From positions 1,482,440-1,546,034 of the forward strand of contig NZ_LT800494.1 in assembly GCF_900166665.1 (NCBI RefSeq): a DNA stretch of 63,595 nt, in the 5' to 3' direction. The notes below the pieces were generated by a model. The model did not search any database, was not told the DNA's origin, and saw nothing but the letters and a program-made list of their open reading frames with translations. The DNA is from Cytobacillus gottheilii. GTDB taxonomy: Bacteria > Bacillota > Bacilli > Bacillales > Cytobacillaceae. Positions 29,827-39,380 of the stretch are shown piece after piece (the stretch's first letter is position 1; every line of letters starts with the position of its first letter). The translations under genes and the position numbers were made by a program.

Positions 29827-30137
29827 AGAGGCTGGGACATAGGTTTTAACACAGCCACAGAACCGAATGATTAGGGAGTAAATCTTTCTAATCATTCGGT
29901 TTTTGTTTGTTTAACATTTAATATTTCTGAGTGAAATGGAGCGGAGGACCCTTGACTCCTATGGGCAATAGAGGAAAAGGTGAGACCCCGCAGGAGCTTT
30001 GCTCCGAGGAGGCTCAGCTTCCTCCCCATGGAAAGCGAGGGTCTGGAGCGAAGGTGGAACGGGCTTTGTTAACACATAAACCTTGAAAATGAACATTCGT
30101 GTTTTACAAATAGCAGTTTCGTTTTGTCCCAGCCTCT
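29827..30137. repeat. Repeat family 2, copy 1 (MITE-like, 311 bp)
   Basis: Begins AGAGGCTGGGACAT and ends TGTCCCAGCCTCT, so the ends are inverted repeats of about 13 bases. Inside lie a perfect 12-bp hairpin, CCGAATGATTAG / CTAATCATTCGG (about 29862-29900), and a GC-rich palindromic core (GGACCCT...AGGGTC, TATGGG...CCCATG) at about 29945-30045. No open reading frame is present. An inverted full copy is at 56067-56388, and a degenerate one at 26941-27127. No clear target duplication is visible. Confidence 0.85.
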
Positions 30138-30237
30138 ATTTTGGTTTTTTTATGAAGAGCTTCGCTTTTCAATTCCTATTAGAGATAGTACAATAAGAAA
30201 GATGTAAATCGGATATTATTGGCAGGAGAGTGATCAG

Positions 30238-30720
30238 GTGGAGGCTATTTATTGGATCATCATTGCGATCTTATTTATCGTCGCATTTGTTGGACTTGTA
30301 TATCCAATTATACCAAGTGTTCTTTTTATTGCGGCAGGTTTTTTGTTATACGGATTTTTATTTTCATTTGAGCCTTTCAGCTGGCTTTTCTGGACTATTC
30401 AGATCCTATTTGTCATCTTGCTATTTACCGCAGATTATGCAGCAAACTTAATTGGAGTAAAAAAATATGGCGGCAGCAAAGCAGGCATATGGGGAAGCAC
30501 CATTGGCTTATTGGCTGGTCCGTTCGTAATTCCTGTTCTGGGAATATTAATTGGTCCGTTCTTAGGTGCTGTTATTGCTGAAGTCGCAGTTCATAAGAAA
30601 AATCTGAAAGAAGCTGCAAAGATAGGTTTTGGCTCAGTCGTTGGCTTTGTCAGCAGTGTTGTGACAAAAGGAATCATTCAAGCTATTATGATTATATATT
30701 TCCTGCTGGTTGTTTTTTAA
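30238..30720 (+). CDS. yqgC: DUF456 membrane protein YqgC
   Basis: 160-residue, very hydrophobic protein with about four transmembrane segments; [18 protein letters not shown] and GIIGPFLGA-like [14 protein letters not shown] are the Gly-rich DUF456 hallmarks. Function unknown. The start is GTG at 30238, with AGGAG eight to ten bases upstream. It lies before the Fnr-like regulator and sodA, as yqgC precedes sodA in B. subtilis. Confidence 0.88.
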   Translation: MEAIYWIIIAILFIVAFVGLVYPIIPSVLFIAAGFLLYGFLFSFEPFSWLFWTIQILFVILLFTADYAANLIGVKKYGGSKAGIWGSTIGLLAGPFVIPVLGILIGPFLGAVIAEVAVHKKNLKEAAKIGFGSVVGFVSSVVTKGIIQAIMIIYFLLVVF

Positions 30721-30725
30721 TAAAA

Positions 30726-30766
30726 AAGCAAGCATGCGTGCGCCAGGTCGGTACCGCTGCTTGCTT
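30726..30766. terminator. Candidate convergent terminator after yqgC
   Basis: AAGCAAGCA (30726-30734) pairs with TGCTTGCTT (30758-30766) around a long GC-rich loop. TTTT follows on the plus strand and an A run precedes it, giving T on the minus strand for the converging regulator gene. Confidence 0.6.
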
Positions 30767-30784
30767 GCTGCTTTTCCCTTCATG

Positions 30785-31480
30785 TCAGTTAACCCCACAG
30801 ATCTCAAGGGGACAGTGCTGACAATCAACCTCCCTTTTTAAATGGCTCATATTTAGAATCGTGAACTTTTGGTTCTCATAAGAAATAATGCCTTCTTCAC
30901 GCAACTCTTTCAGAAGTCTCTGTACAACCTCGCGGGTACCGAATGTTAAATTAGCAAGTTCCTGGTGCGTAAGTACAAGGTCAATTAGAATGCCTTCTTC
31001 AGTACGTACTCCATAGCTGTTAGCGAGTCGGATAAGCATTGAATAAAGTCCGCCTTTTTTACCGTTAATAATTAAGTCCTGGCATTTCATTTGTGCTTTT
31101 AAATAGCGGGTGCTTAGCCAGGATGTTAAGTTTGCGAGGAGTTTCTTATCATTCAGCAAATACTCCTCAAATTGTTCTCTTTTAATTTTCAGAAGTTCAC
31201 AATCGGATAGCGATTTGACAAAAAAGTGATAGGATGGATTTTCCTTAAATAATTGATATTCAACGATAATTTCTTCGTCCTTTAAGATCTTAAGAATAAA
31301 TTCTTTGCCTTTAATATGATGCCTGCCCAATGCAAGATTTCCGGACATCAGCAAGTAAACATAGTCAACAGGATCTTTTTCTTGAAAAAGGATTGTATCT
31401 GCTTTAATATGAACAATTCTTTCATTTGCTATAAAATGCTGGATAAGAAGGCTATAAAACGAGATATTAAATTCTGACAT
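30785..31480 (-). CDS. Fnr-type iron-sulfur transcription regulator (Crp/Fnr family)
   Basis: 231 residues: N-terminal cyclic-nucleotide-binding-like fold (about 20-110), dimer helix, then a winged helix with LTHQELANLTFGTREVVQRLLKELREEGI-type residues at about 170-198. The C-terminus has C220, C223 and C228, the Cys-x2-Cys-x4-Cys pattern that ligates the [4Fe-4S] cluster in B. subtilis Fnr. D135 sits in the QDL context where Fnr has its fourth ligand, Asp141. The recognition helix reads E-V-V-Q-R where B. subtilis Fnr has E-S-V-N-R. Hence an oxygen-sensing regulator, possibly with altered DNA specificity. It is divergent from sodA. Confidence 0.85.
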   Translation of the reverse strand: MSEFNISFYSLLIQHFIANERIVHIKADTILFQEKDPVDYVYLLMSGNLALGRHHIKGKEFILKILKDEEIIVEYQLFKENPSYHFFVKSLSDCELLKIKREQFEEYLLNDKKLLANLTSWLSTRYLKAQMKCQDLIINGKKGGLYSMLIRLANSYGVRTEEGILIDLVLTHQELANLTFGTREVVQRLLKELREEGIISYENQKFTILNMSHLKREVDCQHCPLEICGVN

Positions 31481-31825
31481 ATTGTCACTTCCTTATTGGA
31501 TGCTATACCTCGATTTAAAGCAAAAGTTGGCATGGTGTCAATATAGTTAAGGTACTGTTTTATCCGTGTTTATAAGGGGATTTGCTCCTAGGGTGTTGGC
31601 ATAGAGACATTTAGGTGATATTTGACAATTTAGCGAAATTTCATGGTTTGTATCTCTATTGGAGAATATAAACGAAAAAAACGGGTATTTTAACTTTGTC
31701 AGCAAAGCGTTTTGTTTGAAAGAACAGGCTATCTTTGGTAATCTAACCATGAAGTTCTTGAAGTTTCTTAAAAACGAAGAAGCTTTGGAGCCGAAACTAT
31801 TCATATACATAGGGAGGAATTATTA

Positions 31826-32434
31826 ATGGCTTTTGAATTACCACAATTACCTTACGCATACGATGCTTTAGAACCTCATATTGACAAAGAAACAATGAAT
31901 ATCCATCACACTAAACACCACAACACATATGTGACGAACTTAAATAACGCATTAGAGGGAAATGAGGAACTTCTTTCTAAGTCAGTTGAAGAGGTTATCT
32001 CTAATCTTGACGCTGTTCCTGAGTCTGCACGTACAGCTGTTCGCAACAACGGTGGCGGTCATGCTAACCACAGCCTTTTCTGGCAAGTAATTGCTCCTAA
32101 CGGGGGTGGTGAGCCAACTGGTGAGCTTGCAGAAGCGATCACTAGCAAGTTTGGCAGCCTTGATTCTTTCAAAGAAGAATTTGCAAAAGCAGCAACAACT
32201 CGTTTTGGATCTGGCTGGGCTTGGCTTGCTGTTAACAATGGTGAGTTAGAAGTAACAAGCACTCCAAACCAAGATTCTCCATTAATGGAAGGTAAAACTC
32301 CAATTTTAGGTTTGGATGTTTGGGAGCACGCTTACTACTTAAACTACCAAAACCGTCGTCCAGAGTATATTACTGCATTCTGGAACGTAGTGAATTGGGA
32401 CGAAGTTTCTAAACGCTATAGCGCTGCAAAATAA
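31826..32434 (+). CDS. sodA: Superoxide dismutase (Mn)
   Basis: Converts superoxide to oxygen and hydrogen peroxide in the cytosol. The 202 residues begin [20 protein letters not shown] and carry the metal ligands in the N-terminal helices (MNIHHTKHH), in [12 protein letters not shown], and in the signature [15 protein letters not shown] near 162-176. Residue patterns point to Mn rather than Fe, as in Bacillus SodA. GGGAGG precedes the ATG at 31826. Monocistronic, closed by a hairpin. Upstream TTGACA at 31622-31627 may be part of its promoter, but no matching -10 is obvious. Confidence 0.96.
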   Translation: MAFELPQLPYAYDALEPHIDKETMNIHHTKHHNTYVTNLNNALEGNEELLSKSVEEVISNLDAVPESARTAVRNNGGGHANHSLFWQVIAPNGGGEPTGELAEAITSKFGSLDSFKEEFAKAATTRFGSGWAWLAVNNGELEVTSTPNQDSPLMEGKTPILGLDVWEHAYYLNYQNRRPEYITAFWNVVNWDEVSKRYSAAK

Positions 32435-32448
32435 TAGTCTTAATTAAG

Positions 32449-32477
32449 AGCACAGCAGATTTTCTGCTGTGCTTTTT
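32449..32477 (+). terminator. Terminator after sodA
   Basis: AGCACAGCAGA (32449-32459) and TCTGCTGTGCT (32463-32473) with a three-base loop, followed by TTTT. Confidence 0.9.
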
Positions 32478-32554
32478 AAATTCTAAAGTCCAATTTTGCA
32501 TAATGCATTGCTCTCTGTCTAAAACTACCCTTAGAACCAAAGGGGAGTTTTTTT

Positions 32555-33769
32555 ATGAGCAGATTTAAAAAGATACTAGGTGATATAGAGGTAACCAGGG
32601 ATTTAACTTTATTGCTGCTTATTGGAGGATTGTATTCTTTAAGTATTGCCCTTTCCAATACGTTTGTGAATATATTTCTTTGGAAGCAGTCTGGAGAATA
32701 TTTTGATCTTGGTTTATACAATTTGTCCATTGTTGTATTACAATTAATTACTTTTACAATTGCAGGAAGTTGGGCGAAAAAAGTTGATCGAGTTATTGTT
32801 CTTCGAATCGGAGTTATTTTTCTTGGAGTCTTTTATTTAGCAGTTCTGATTGCAGGAGGAAAAGCGTCAGCATATCTACTCTTATTAGGAGCCCTGCTGG
32901 GTGTAGGCTATGGTTTTTATTGGCTGGCGTTTAATGTTTTAACCTTTGAAATTACAGAGCCGGAGAATCGTGATTTTTTTAATGGTTTTCTTGGCATTTT
33001 AAATTCCGTAGCGGGGATGGCTGGTCCGATCGCTGCAGGATTTATTATTTCAAAGATGGAGAAGTTTACAGGCTATTCGATGATTTTTGGGATTTCTTTA
33101 ACCTTGTTTTTAGTGGCAGTGGTTTTAAGTTTCTTTCTAAAAAGAAGACCGGCGAGCGGGCGGTATTGGTTTGGTAGAATCCTGCAGGAAAGAAAGAACA
33201 GCTTTAATTGGAAGATGATTACGAATGCTCATTTTTTTCAGGGACTGCGGGAAGGGACTTTTGCATTTCTCGTGTCAGTCTTTGTGTTTATCTCGACAGG
33301 AAGTGAGCTTGCACTAGGAACTTTTGGTCTTGTTAATTCAGGTATTTCTTTTGTGGCCTATTATATAGTTTCTCGAATGCTAAGGAAAAATCAGAGAAAA
33401 AAAGCGATATTAATTGGTGGAATCCTATTGTATGTCAGTATCTTTTTTATTTTGACGGACATTACGTTCACAAAGTTAATGATCTATGCAGCCATTATTG
33501 CAATCGGATACCCAATCTTATTTGTTCCTTATGTTTCGATGACTTATGATGTTATTGGCACTGCGTGGAAGGCAAGGGAAATGAGGATTGAGTATATTGT
33601 AGTCAGGGAACTTTATTTAAATATAGGCAGAGTTGTTTCTGTCCTAGCCTTTCTAACTGGAATAGCTATTTTTAAGCCAGAAAACAGTATCCCTGTCCTT
33701 ATCGTTTTATTAGGAACAGGACATACGCTTATTTATTATTTTGTTCATAAAGTGAATCTGGCTGCTTAA
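32555..33769 (+). CDS. yqgE: MFS transporter YqgE
   Basis: 404 residues with about 12 hydrophobic segments, typical of the major facilitator superfamily. It begins MSRFKKILGDIEVTRDLTLL and has the basic cytoplasmic loops SWAKKVDRVIVLRIG and LRKNQRKKAILIGG. AAGGGGAG lies about nine bases before the ATG at 32555. Substrate unknown. It sits between sodA and pbpA as in B. subtilis. Confidence 0.88.
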   Translation: MSRFKKILGDIEVTRDLTLLLLIGGLYSLSIALSNTFVNIFLWKQSGEYFDLGLYNLSIVVLQLITFTIAGSWAKKVDRVIVLRIGVIFLGVFYLAVLIAGGKASAYLLLLGALLGVGYGFYWLAFNVLTFEITEPENRDFFNGFLGILNSVAGMAGPIAAGFIISKMEKFTGYSMIFGISLTLFLVAVVLSFFLKRRPASGRYWFGRILQERKNSFNWKMITNAHFFQGLREGTFAFLVSVFVFISTGSELALGTFGLVNSGISFVAYYIVSRMLRKNQRKKAILIGGILLYVSIFFILTDITFTKLMIYAAIIAIGYPILFVPYVSMTYDVIGTAWKAREMRIEYIVVRELYLNIGRVVSVLAFLTGIAIFKPENSIPVLIVLLGTGHTLIYYFVHKVNLAA

Positions 33770-33870
33770 TGGAAAACATTACATTGTAAAAGAAAAGTTA
33801 TTAATAGAATTTTTTTCTCACTTCTTATAAAATAAAACTAGAATCTTTTTAGGGGAAGTGTGGTTACATT

Positions 33871-36006
33871 TTGAACAGAAAGAATAAAAAGAAGAATCAT
33901 GTTCCTTTTCGTCTGAATTTGCTCTTCTTTGTTGTATTTGGATTATTTTCTGTCTTAATTCTGCGTTTAGGATTTGTACAGATTGTTTATGGAGAGGATT
34001 ACAAACGGGAAATTGAACGAACTGAGGATGTTACGGTCAATAATCCTGTGCCTCGCGGAAAGATGTATGACCGCACAGGGCAAATTATTGTGGATAATAC
34101 ACCGCAAAATGCAATCACTTATACCAATAACGGTGCCAGCCAGAAAGAAATGCTTGAGGTGGCTGCTAGACTGGCTAAGATGATTGAAAAAGATACGGAA
34201 AAAGTTACGGAGCGAGATCAAAAGGATTACTGGATCATCAAAAATCCAGAGCGTGCGAAAGAAAAAGTATCAAAAGAAGAATCAGAAGCTTTAGCGGAAA
34301 GTTATGAGGGTTCTGATCTGAGCAATCAAGTGTATCAATTGCAATTAGATCGTATTACAGAAAATGACCTTGCTGAACTAACTCCTGAGGATATCGAAAT
34401 CCTTGCGATATACCGGGATTTTTCAAGTGGATATGCACTTACTCCGCAAATCGTTAAAAATAAAGATGTTACAGATGAAGAATTTGCGATTGTAAGTGAA
34501 AATCTGCAAATATTGCCTGGGGTTGATACCACAACAGATTGGGAAAGAGATTATGCATATGATAATACGTTAAAATCTGTACTTGGTAAGGTTACTTCTT
34601 CTGATGAAGGTGTTCCTGCAGAACAGCTTGACTATTATTTAGCAAGAGATTACAGCCGAAATGACCGTGTCGGGAAGAGCTACATTGAGCTTCAATATGA
34701 AGAGGTCCTTCACGGGCAAAAGGCAAAGGTTAAAAATGTCACCGATAAAGCTGGAAATGTACTGGAGACCATCCCGATTAGTGAGGGGCAGCGTGGAAAA
34801 GATCTTGTTTTAAGCACAGATATGGAGCTGCAGCTTGAAGTAGAGAAGATTATTGAAGAAGAATTGACTGCAGCGAAATCTTCGGCTGGAACCACCTTAC
34901 TCGACCGCGCCTACGTAGTGTTAATGGACCCTCATACAGGGGAGATTTTAACAATGGCAGGAAAGAGACTTGTGAAGAATGAGAAAACAGGCAAAACAGA
35001 AATGCAGGACGATGCACTTGGCAATATTACGACAACGTATAATGTTGGATCTGCTGTCAAAGGTGCAACCATCCTAACCGGATATAATGAAGGAGTCATA
35101 AGTCCAGGGACAGTCATTACAGACAGACCATTACTTATTAAGAATACACCTCCCAAAAAATCCTGGAAAACATTTGGTCCGATTAGTGATGTTAATGCCT
35201 TAAAGGTGTCATCAAACGTTTATATGTTTGAAACGGCGATACGAATCGGCGGAGGGAAATACCAGCCGAATCAGCCGTTGCCTTTAAATACCGATGAGGG
35301 CTTTAGTATTTTTCGTGATTCCTTTGCTCAATTTGGTCTAGGTGTGAGAACAGGCATCGATCTGCCAAACGAGCAAACAGGCTTTAAAGGTGCGAGCAAT
35401 CTGCCAGGTTTCATGCTCGACTTTTCCATAGGACAATATGATACATATTCAAATATGCAGCTCGCACAATATGTATCGACAATTGCCAACGGAGGCAATC
35501 GTATGGAGCCTCATATGGTAAAAGAAATACGTGAACCTGTTATGGAAGAGGGAGAGCTTGGTCCGCTTGTTCAGGAGATATCTCCTGTAGTACTGAATCG
35601 GATTGATGCCAAACCTGAATGGATGGCTGTAGTTCAAGAAGGGTTTAGACGTGTGATGCAGGAGAGAGAGGGAACAGCATACTCTTATTTTGGCAGTAAA
35701 GACTATTCTCCTGCAGGTAAAACGGGCACAGCCGAGGCTTTCTATGATGGTCCACTGCGGAGCAATTATGGAAAAGAGCCTCCAGAAGTCATGAATTTAA
35801 GCCTAGTCAGTTATGCGCCGGCGAAGAACCCAGAAGTGGCGATGGCTGTTCTGGTACCTTGGGCCTTCCAAGGAAGTGTTGACCATAAAGCGAATTTAAA
35901 AATTGGCAACCGAGTTATGGATGCATACTTTGATCTGAAAACAAAGGATACATCTGATTCTGACACTGAGGAAAACGAAAATATTGAAGAAAACACAGAA
36001 GAATAA
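33871..36006 (+). CDS. pbpA: Class B penicillin-binding protein PbpA (PBP2A type)
   Basis: Peptidoglycan transpeptidase for lateral-wall synthesis and spore outgrowth in Bacillus. The 711 residues have a basic cytoplasmic N-terminus, one membrane anchor (about 12-32, LNLLFFVVFGLFSVLILRLG), a PBP dimerisation domain (about 55-310) and a transpeptidase domain. Catalytic motifs: SAVK with S394, SSN near 447-449 and KTG near 616-618. The tail is acidic (ENENIEENTEE). The start is TTG at 33871 after AGGGGAAGTG, matching the B. subtilis protein in length. Confidence 0.95.
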   Translation: MNRKNKKKNHVPFRLNLLFFVVFGLFSVLILRLGFVQIVYGEDYKREIERTEDVTVNNPVPRGKMYDRTGQIIVDNTPQNAITYTNNGASQKEMLEVAARLAKMIEKDTEKVTERDQKDYWIIKNPERAKEKVSKEESEALAESYEGSDLSNQVYQLQLDRITENDLAELTPEDIEILAIYRDFSSGYALTPQIVKNKDVTDEEFAIVSENLQILPGVDTTTDWERDYAYDNTLKSVLGKVTSSDEGVPAEQLDYYLARDYSRNDRVGKSYIELQYEEVLHGQKAKVKNVTDKAGNVLETIPISEGQRGKDLVLSTDMELQLEVEKIIEEELTAAKSSAGTTLLDRAYVVLMDPHTGEILTMAGKRLVKNEKTGKTEMQDDALGNITTTYNVGSAVKGATILTGYNEGVISPGTVITDRPLLIKNTPPKKSWKTFGPISDVNALKVSSNVYMFETAIRIGGGKYQPNQPLPLNTDEGFSIFRDSFAQFGLGVRTGIDLPNEQTGFKGASNLPGFMLDFSIGQYDTYSNMQLAQYVSTIANGGNRMEPHMVKEIREPVMEEGELGPLVQEISPVVLNRIDAKPEWMAVVQEGFRRVMQEREGTAYSYFGSKDYSPAGKTGTAEAFYDGPLRSNYGKEPPEVMNLSLVSYAPAKNPEVAMAVLVPWAFQGSVDHKANLKIGNRVMDAYFDLKTKDTSDSDTEENENIEENTEE

Positions 36007-36013
36007 TTACGGT

Positions 36014-36048
36014 AAAAAACCTGCTCCTTATTATGGTGCAGGTTTTTT
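36014..36048. terminator. Terminator after pbpA
   Basis: AAAAAACCTGC (36014-36024) and GCAGGTTTTTT (36038-36048) form a stem with T runs on both strands. Confidence 0.9.
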
Positions 36049-36110
36049 AAATTTCTGCACCTTAAAAAGTCCTATGGATTTTTAGTAAACATAGGTCTAA
36101 AAACCTGTAG

Positions 36111-36164
36111 TTTATATAAAATTCACATTGAATTTACAATTTCTTAATATAAAACTGTGATAAT
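36111..36164 (+). promoter_or_regulatory. Pho-box promoter of the chemoreceptor gene
   Basis: Four direct hexamers spaced exactly 11 bases: TTTATA (36111), TTCACA (36122), TTTACA (36133), TTAATA (36144). A -10 box GATAAT begins at 36159, 15 bases after the start of the last hexamer. The pstS promoter has the same arrangement with the same 15-base offset. In Bacillus, phosphorylated PhoP binds such TT(A/C/T)ACA repeats. This predicts that the chemoreceptor gene belongs to the Pho regulon. Confidence 0.7.
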
Positions 36165-36197
36165 GGAAGGGGAACTTTAGGGAGAGGGCGTGTCTTT

Positions 36198-37958
36198 TTG
36201 CAACCAATTCAACAGAAATTAGCACATTTATTCCAGAAGATAAAGAAACGGAAATTACCTATATCATTCAAATTGTCTATTCAAAGAAAAATTATTCTGA
36301 CTTTTTGTTTAGTGCTGTTTATTTCAGGAGGACTTGCAGCGTATTCCATCATAAATACTGCAAAGTCAAATGAACTTGCTGAAGAGTTAATATTGGATGA
36401 ATCTGCCGAATTAAATTTATTGCAGAATATTCGTTTTAATATGTCCGAGCGTCTTCGGCTGGTGACGAATTATTTGCTTGAAGGATCTCCGCAATCCATT
36501 GAAGAATTTGAAGCAAATGCGGCAGAAAGTGAAAAGCTTGATAGTGATCTTCTTAAGCGAATGGAAGGCGAGGAAATAGAAGAAGAAATACATAAACTGA
36601 TCAGCTATGGAGTGCGCTGGAATGATATTATGAGAGACAATGTTATAGCTGTTTATGATAGTGGAGATGAGCATCAATCACTATTGAACCTTGGTGCTGA
36701 ACAAGAACAGGCCCAAGACACCATGGCTAGCTTAAAACAGATGGCAGATGAAAAGCAGAATAATGTTTCTGAACTCGGAAAGACGATTATTGCAAACGGG
36801 CAAAAAGTTACCTATATGACAATAATTCTAACGGTTGTTATGGCGAGTATCTCAATCTTAGTTGGAGTTATATTGGCGAGGACTATTCATAAATCTGTTA
36901 AGCGCATATCAGAAAGAATCCAAGTTGTTGCAGAGGGTGATTTCAGTCAGCCCGAAATAAAAATCTCTTCTAACGATGAACTTGGTGATCTTACATTTTC
37001 CATAAATAAAATGGTTAAAGATTTAAAACAATTAATTCATCAGGCTACCTTAACTACATCTCATGTACTGGATTCGGCCGACGAACTGACTGCGAGTTCA
37101 TCAGAAACAATGAAGGGAACAGAGCAGATTACAGGTTCCATTCAAGAAGTGGCAGCATCATCAAGCAAACAGCTGAATACTGTAAATGAAATTATTAGCA
37201 CCATTGATCACTTGCAGGATCGATTGCAGAGATTAACAAGTTCGGTACAAAAGCTTGATTCGGTTGCTGATCAAGTTGCTGAGATGTCCAAACAAGGAAA
37301 TGAAGTTGTAGGTAATTCTATTATAAAAATGAAGCAAATTAATGATTCGGTGCAAGATGTATCTTCCTATATAGATGTGCTAGGAGAAAACTCCGAAAAA
37401 ATAGGCACAATTACAGATGTGATTACAAGTATATCTGAACAGACGAATTTACTAGCCCTTAATGCAGCTATAGAAGCTGCTCGTGCGGGTGAGCATGGCA
37501 GAGGGTTCGCAGTTGTCGCTGATGAGGTAAGAAAGCTTGCTGTACAATCCCGTGAATCTACTAATCAAATAACGGAATTAATTCTGCAAATTCAAACTGG
37601 AATTCAAGAAACGTCGCTGGCTATGAAAAAAAGCACCGATGAGGTTCAAGATGGAACAAAGGCTGTGAATGAAGCAGGGAATTCTTTTCAGAATATTAGT
37701 CACTCAATATCAGATATGAACAAAACCATTTATGCCATGAATGATATCGCTGCTGACTTTTCGAATAGTACAGAGATGGTCTCAGAAAATGTGAATATAT
37801 TGACTGAAATGGCTAAAATCAATTCTGCCTACTCAGAGACTGTGGCAACATCAGCCGAAGAGCAGCTCGCTTCAAGCGGTGAGATAACCAATTCAGCAAA
37901 AAAACTAAATGATATGGCTGCACAGCTGCAAACTGTTATTAATAAATTTAAAATATAA
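36198..37958 (+). CDS. Methyl-accepting chemotaxis protein, Pho-box controlled
   Basis: Membrane chemoreceptor that modulates CheA. The 586 residues show a first membrane segment (about 33-53), a helical extracellular sensor of about 150 residues (54-204, four-helix-bundle type, no PAS or Cache signature), a second membrane segment (about 205-228), HAMP (about 229-280) and a cytoplasmic signalling coiled coil. Its hairpin tip is [19 protein letters not shown], from about residue 413, continuing into [15 protein letters not shown]. The start is TTG at 36198 after GGAGAGGG. It lies directly upstream of pstS, with a matching PhoP box. Ligand unknown; phosphate-related sensing is my inference. 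Confidence 0.92.
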   Translation: MQPIQQKLAHLFQKIKKRKLPISFKLSIQRKIILTFCLVLFISGGLAAYSIINTAKSNELAEELILDESAELNLLQNIRFNMSERLRLVTNYLLEGSPQSIEEFEANAAESEKLDSDLLKRMEGEEIEEEIHKLISYGVRWNDIMRDNVIAVYDSGDEHQSLLNLGAEQEQAQDTMASLKQMADEKQNNVSELGKTIIANGQKVTYMTIILTVVMASISILVGVILARTIHKSVKRISERIQVVAEGDFSQPEIKISSNDELGDLTFSINKMVKDLKQLIHQATLTTSHVLDSADELTASSSETMKGTEQITGSIQEVAASSSKQLNTVNEIISTIDHLQDRLQRLTSSVQKLDSVADQVAEMSKQGNEVVGNSIIKMKQINDSVQDVSSYIDVLGENSEKIGTITDVITSISEQTNLLALNAAIEAARAGEHGRGFAVVADEVRKLAVQSRESTNQITELILQIQTGIQETSLAMKKSTDEVQDGTKAVNEAGNSFQNISHSISDMNKTIYAMNDIAADFSNSTEMVSENVNILTEMAKINSAYSETVATSAEEQLASSGEITNSAKKLNDMAAQLQTVINKFKI

Positions 37959-37970
37959 ATGATATGAAGA

Positions 37971-38006
37971 AAGAGCTGGATTCTCCTCACGGAAATCCAG
38001 CTCTTA
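37971..38006 (+). terminator. Hairpin after the chemoreceptor gene
   Basis: AAGAGCTGGAT and ATCCAGCTCTT form an 11-bp stem at 37971-38004. There is no strong T run, so termination may be partial. A CCCCTTCGGGG hairpin follows at 38041-38051. The rest of the gap to pstS holds only the Pho box and promoter. Confidence 0.55.
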
Positions 38007-38239
38007 TCGTATAAGAATGATACTAGTTGCATTGAAATACCCCTTCGGGGAAAGAATAAAGAAGGAGCATATGTTCATTCTTCTTTCTGCAGATTTAAGG
38101 GTATATTAATAGATCCTTCTAGTATTCTGCACTTTTTAAGTTACAGTTACGCTTTTAATAGAAGATAATACGACTGTTTTTGTGCATAAACAACATAGTT
38201 CTACCCAATTTCGACATATTTACACAACAATCAACGAAG

Positions 38240-38293
38240 TTTACAAAACATTTACATTCGATTAAAACGAGATTAACAGAACACCTTTATTCT
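38240..38293 (+). promoter_or_regulatory. Pho box and promoter of pstS operon
   Basis: Four direct hexamers at 11-base spacing: TTTACA (38240), TTTACA (38251), TTAAAA (38262), TTAACA (38273). TATTCT at 38288-38293 is the likely -10. A further TTTACA at 38219 lies almost two turns upstream. This is the canonical architecture of PhoP-activated promoters in Bacillus, here in front of the phosphate transport operon. Confidence 0.88.
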
Positions 38294-38341
38294 ATTACTT
38301 GTAGGACAAAACATTGATAACTCTTAGGGGGAATTAAGAAG

Positions 38342-39358
38342 ATGAAAAGCTTGAAGAAACTTAGCATGTTACTATTGCTTGCAGCTGTAATGACAATCAT
38401 TGCTGCTTGCGGCGGTGGAGACACTGAGGAAGAACCAGAAGAAAACGCTGGCGGTACAGATGATAACACAGAAGAACCAGCTCCAGCTGAAGAAGAAGGT
38501 TTAGAAGGAAGCGTAGTAATTGACGGATCTGGTACTGTTTATCCTTTCATGGCTAAAATGGCTGAAAACTATATGACGAACGAACAAGAAAATGTTTCTG
38601 TAGAAGTTAGCCGTGCTGGTACTTCTGCTGGTTTCAAGAAATTCTTAGTTGAAGATGGAAATGATTTCAACGATGCTTCTCGTCCAATTAAAGAAGAAGA
38701 AATTGCAACTGCTCAAGAAGTTGGATTTGAGCCTTTAGAGTTAAAAGTAGCATTAGATGGTCTAACTGTTGTTATCAACAAAGAAAACGATTGGGCTACA
38801 GAACTTACTGAGCAACAAGTTAAAGATATCTTCCTTGCAAGCTCTGGCGTAAAAAACTGGTCTGACATTGACCCTTCATTCCCAGATGAGCCAATCTCAA
38901 CAATGGGACCTAACGAAAACCATGGTACTTACGAGTTTTTCTTTGATGAAATTCTTGAAGGTCAAGATTTAGTAGAAGGTGTTAACCTTCAGCAAGATTA
39001 CTCTACTTTAGTAGATCTAGTATCTAAAGATAAAAATGCGATCGCATTCTTTGGTTATGGTTACTATGAAAGCAACACTGACAAGTTAACTGCTGTATCT
39101 GTTGATTTCGGTGATGGCCCAGTTGCACCAAGCTTAGAGACAATTGGTGAAAGCGACGAATTCGCTTACTCTCCATTTACTCGTCCGGTGTTCACTTACC
39201 TAAACCCAGAAATGGCTAAAGAAAAGCCACAAGTTCTTGACTATGCAATTTACACAATGGAAAATGCTGCAACTGTAGCATCTGAAACTGGATTTGCTCC
39301 AATTCCAGAAGAAGAAATCCAAGCTAACATCGAAGCTTTAGAAGCTTTACAACAATAA
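38342..39358 (+). CDS. pstS: Phosphate-binding lipoprotein PstS
   Basis: Extracytoplasmic phosphate receptor of the PstSCAB importer. The 338 residues start with a lipoprotein signal (LLLLAAVMTIIAAC, lipid-modified Cys near 23), then an acidic Gly/Glu-rich linker. The type II binding fold follows, with phosphate-contact motifs GSGTVYPF (about 61-68), SRAGTSAGF near 88-96 and NDASRPIKEEE near 111-121. GGGGG precedes the ATG at 38342. First gene of the operon; a strong stem-loop separates it from pstC. Confidence 0.96.
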   Translation: MKSLKKLSMLLLLAAVMTIIAACGGGDTEEEPEENAGGTDDNTEEPAPAEEEGLEGSVVIDGSGTVYPFMAKMAENYMTNEQENVSVEVSRAGTSAGFKKFLVEDGNDFNDASRPIKEEEIATAQEVGFEPLELKVALDGLTVVINKENDWATELTEQQVKDIFLASSGVKNWSDIDPSFPDEPISTMGPNENHGTYEFFFDEILEGQDLVEGVNLQQDYSTLVDLVSKDKNAIAFFGYGYYESNTDKLTAVSVDFGDGPVAPSLETIGESDEFAYSPFTRPVFTYLNPEMAKEKPQVLDYAIYTMENAATVASETGFAPIPEEEIQANIEALEALQQ

Positions 39359-39380
39359 TTAACATCTATTACACAAAGAT

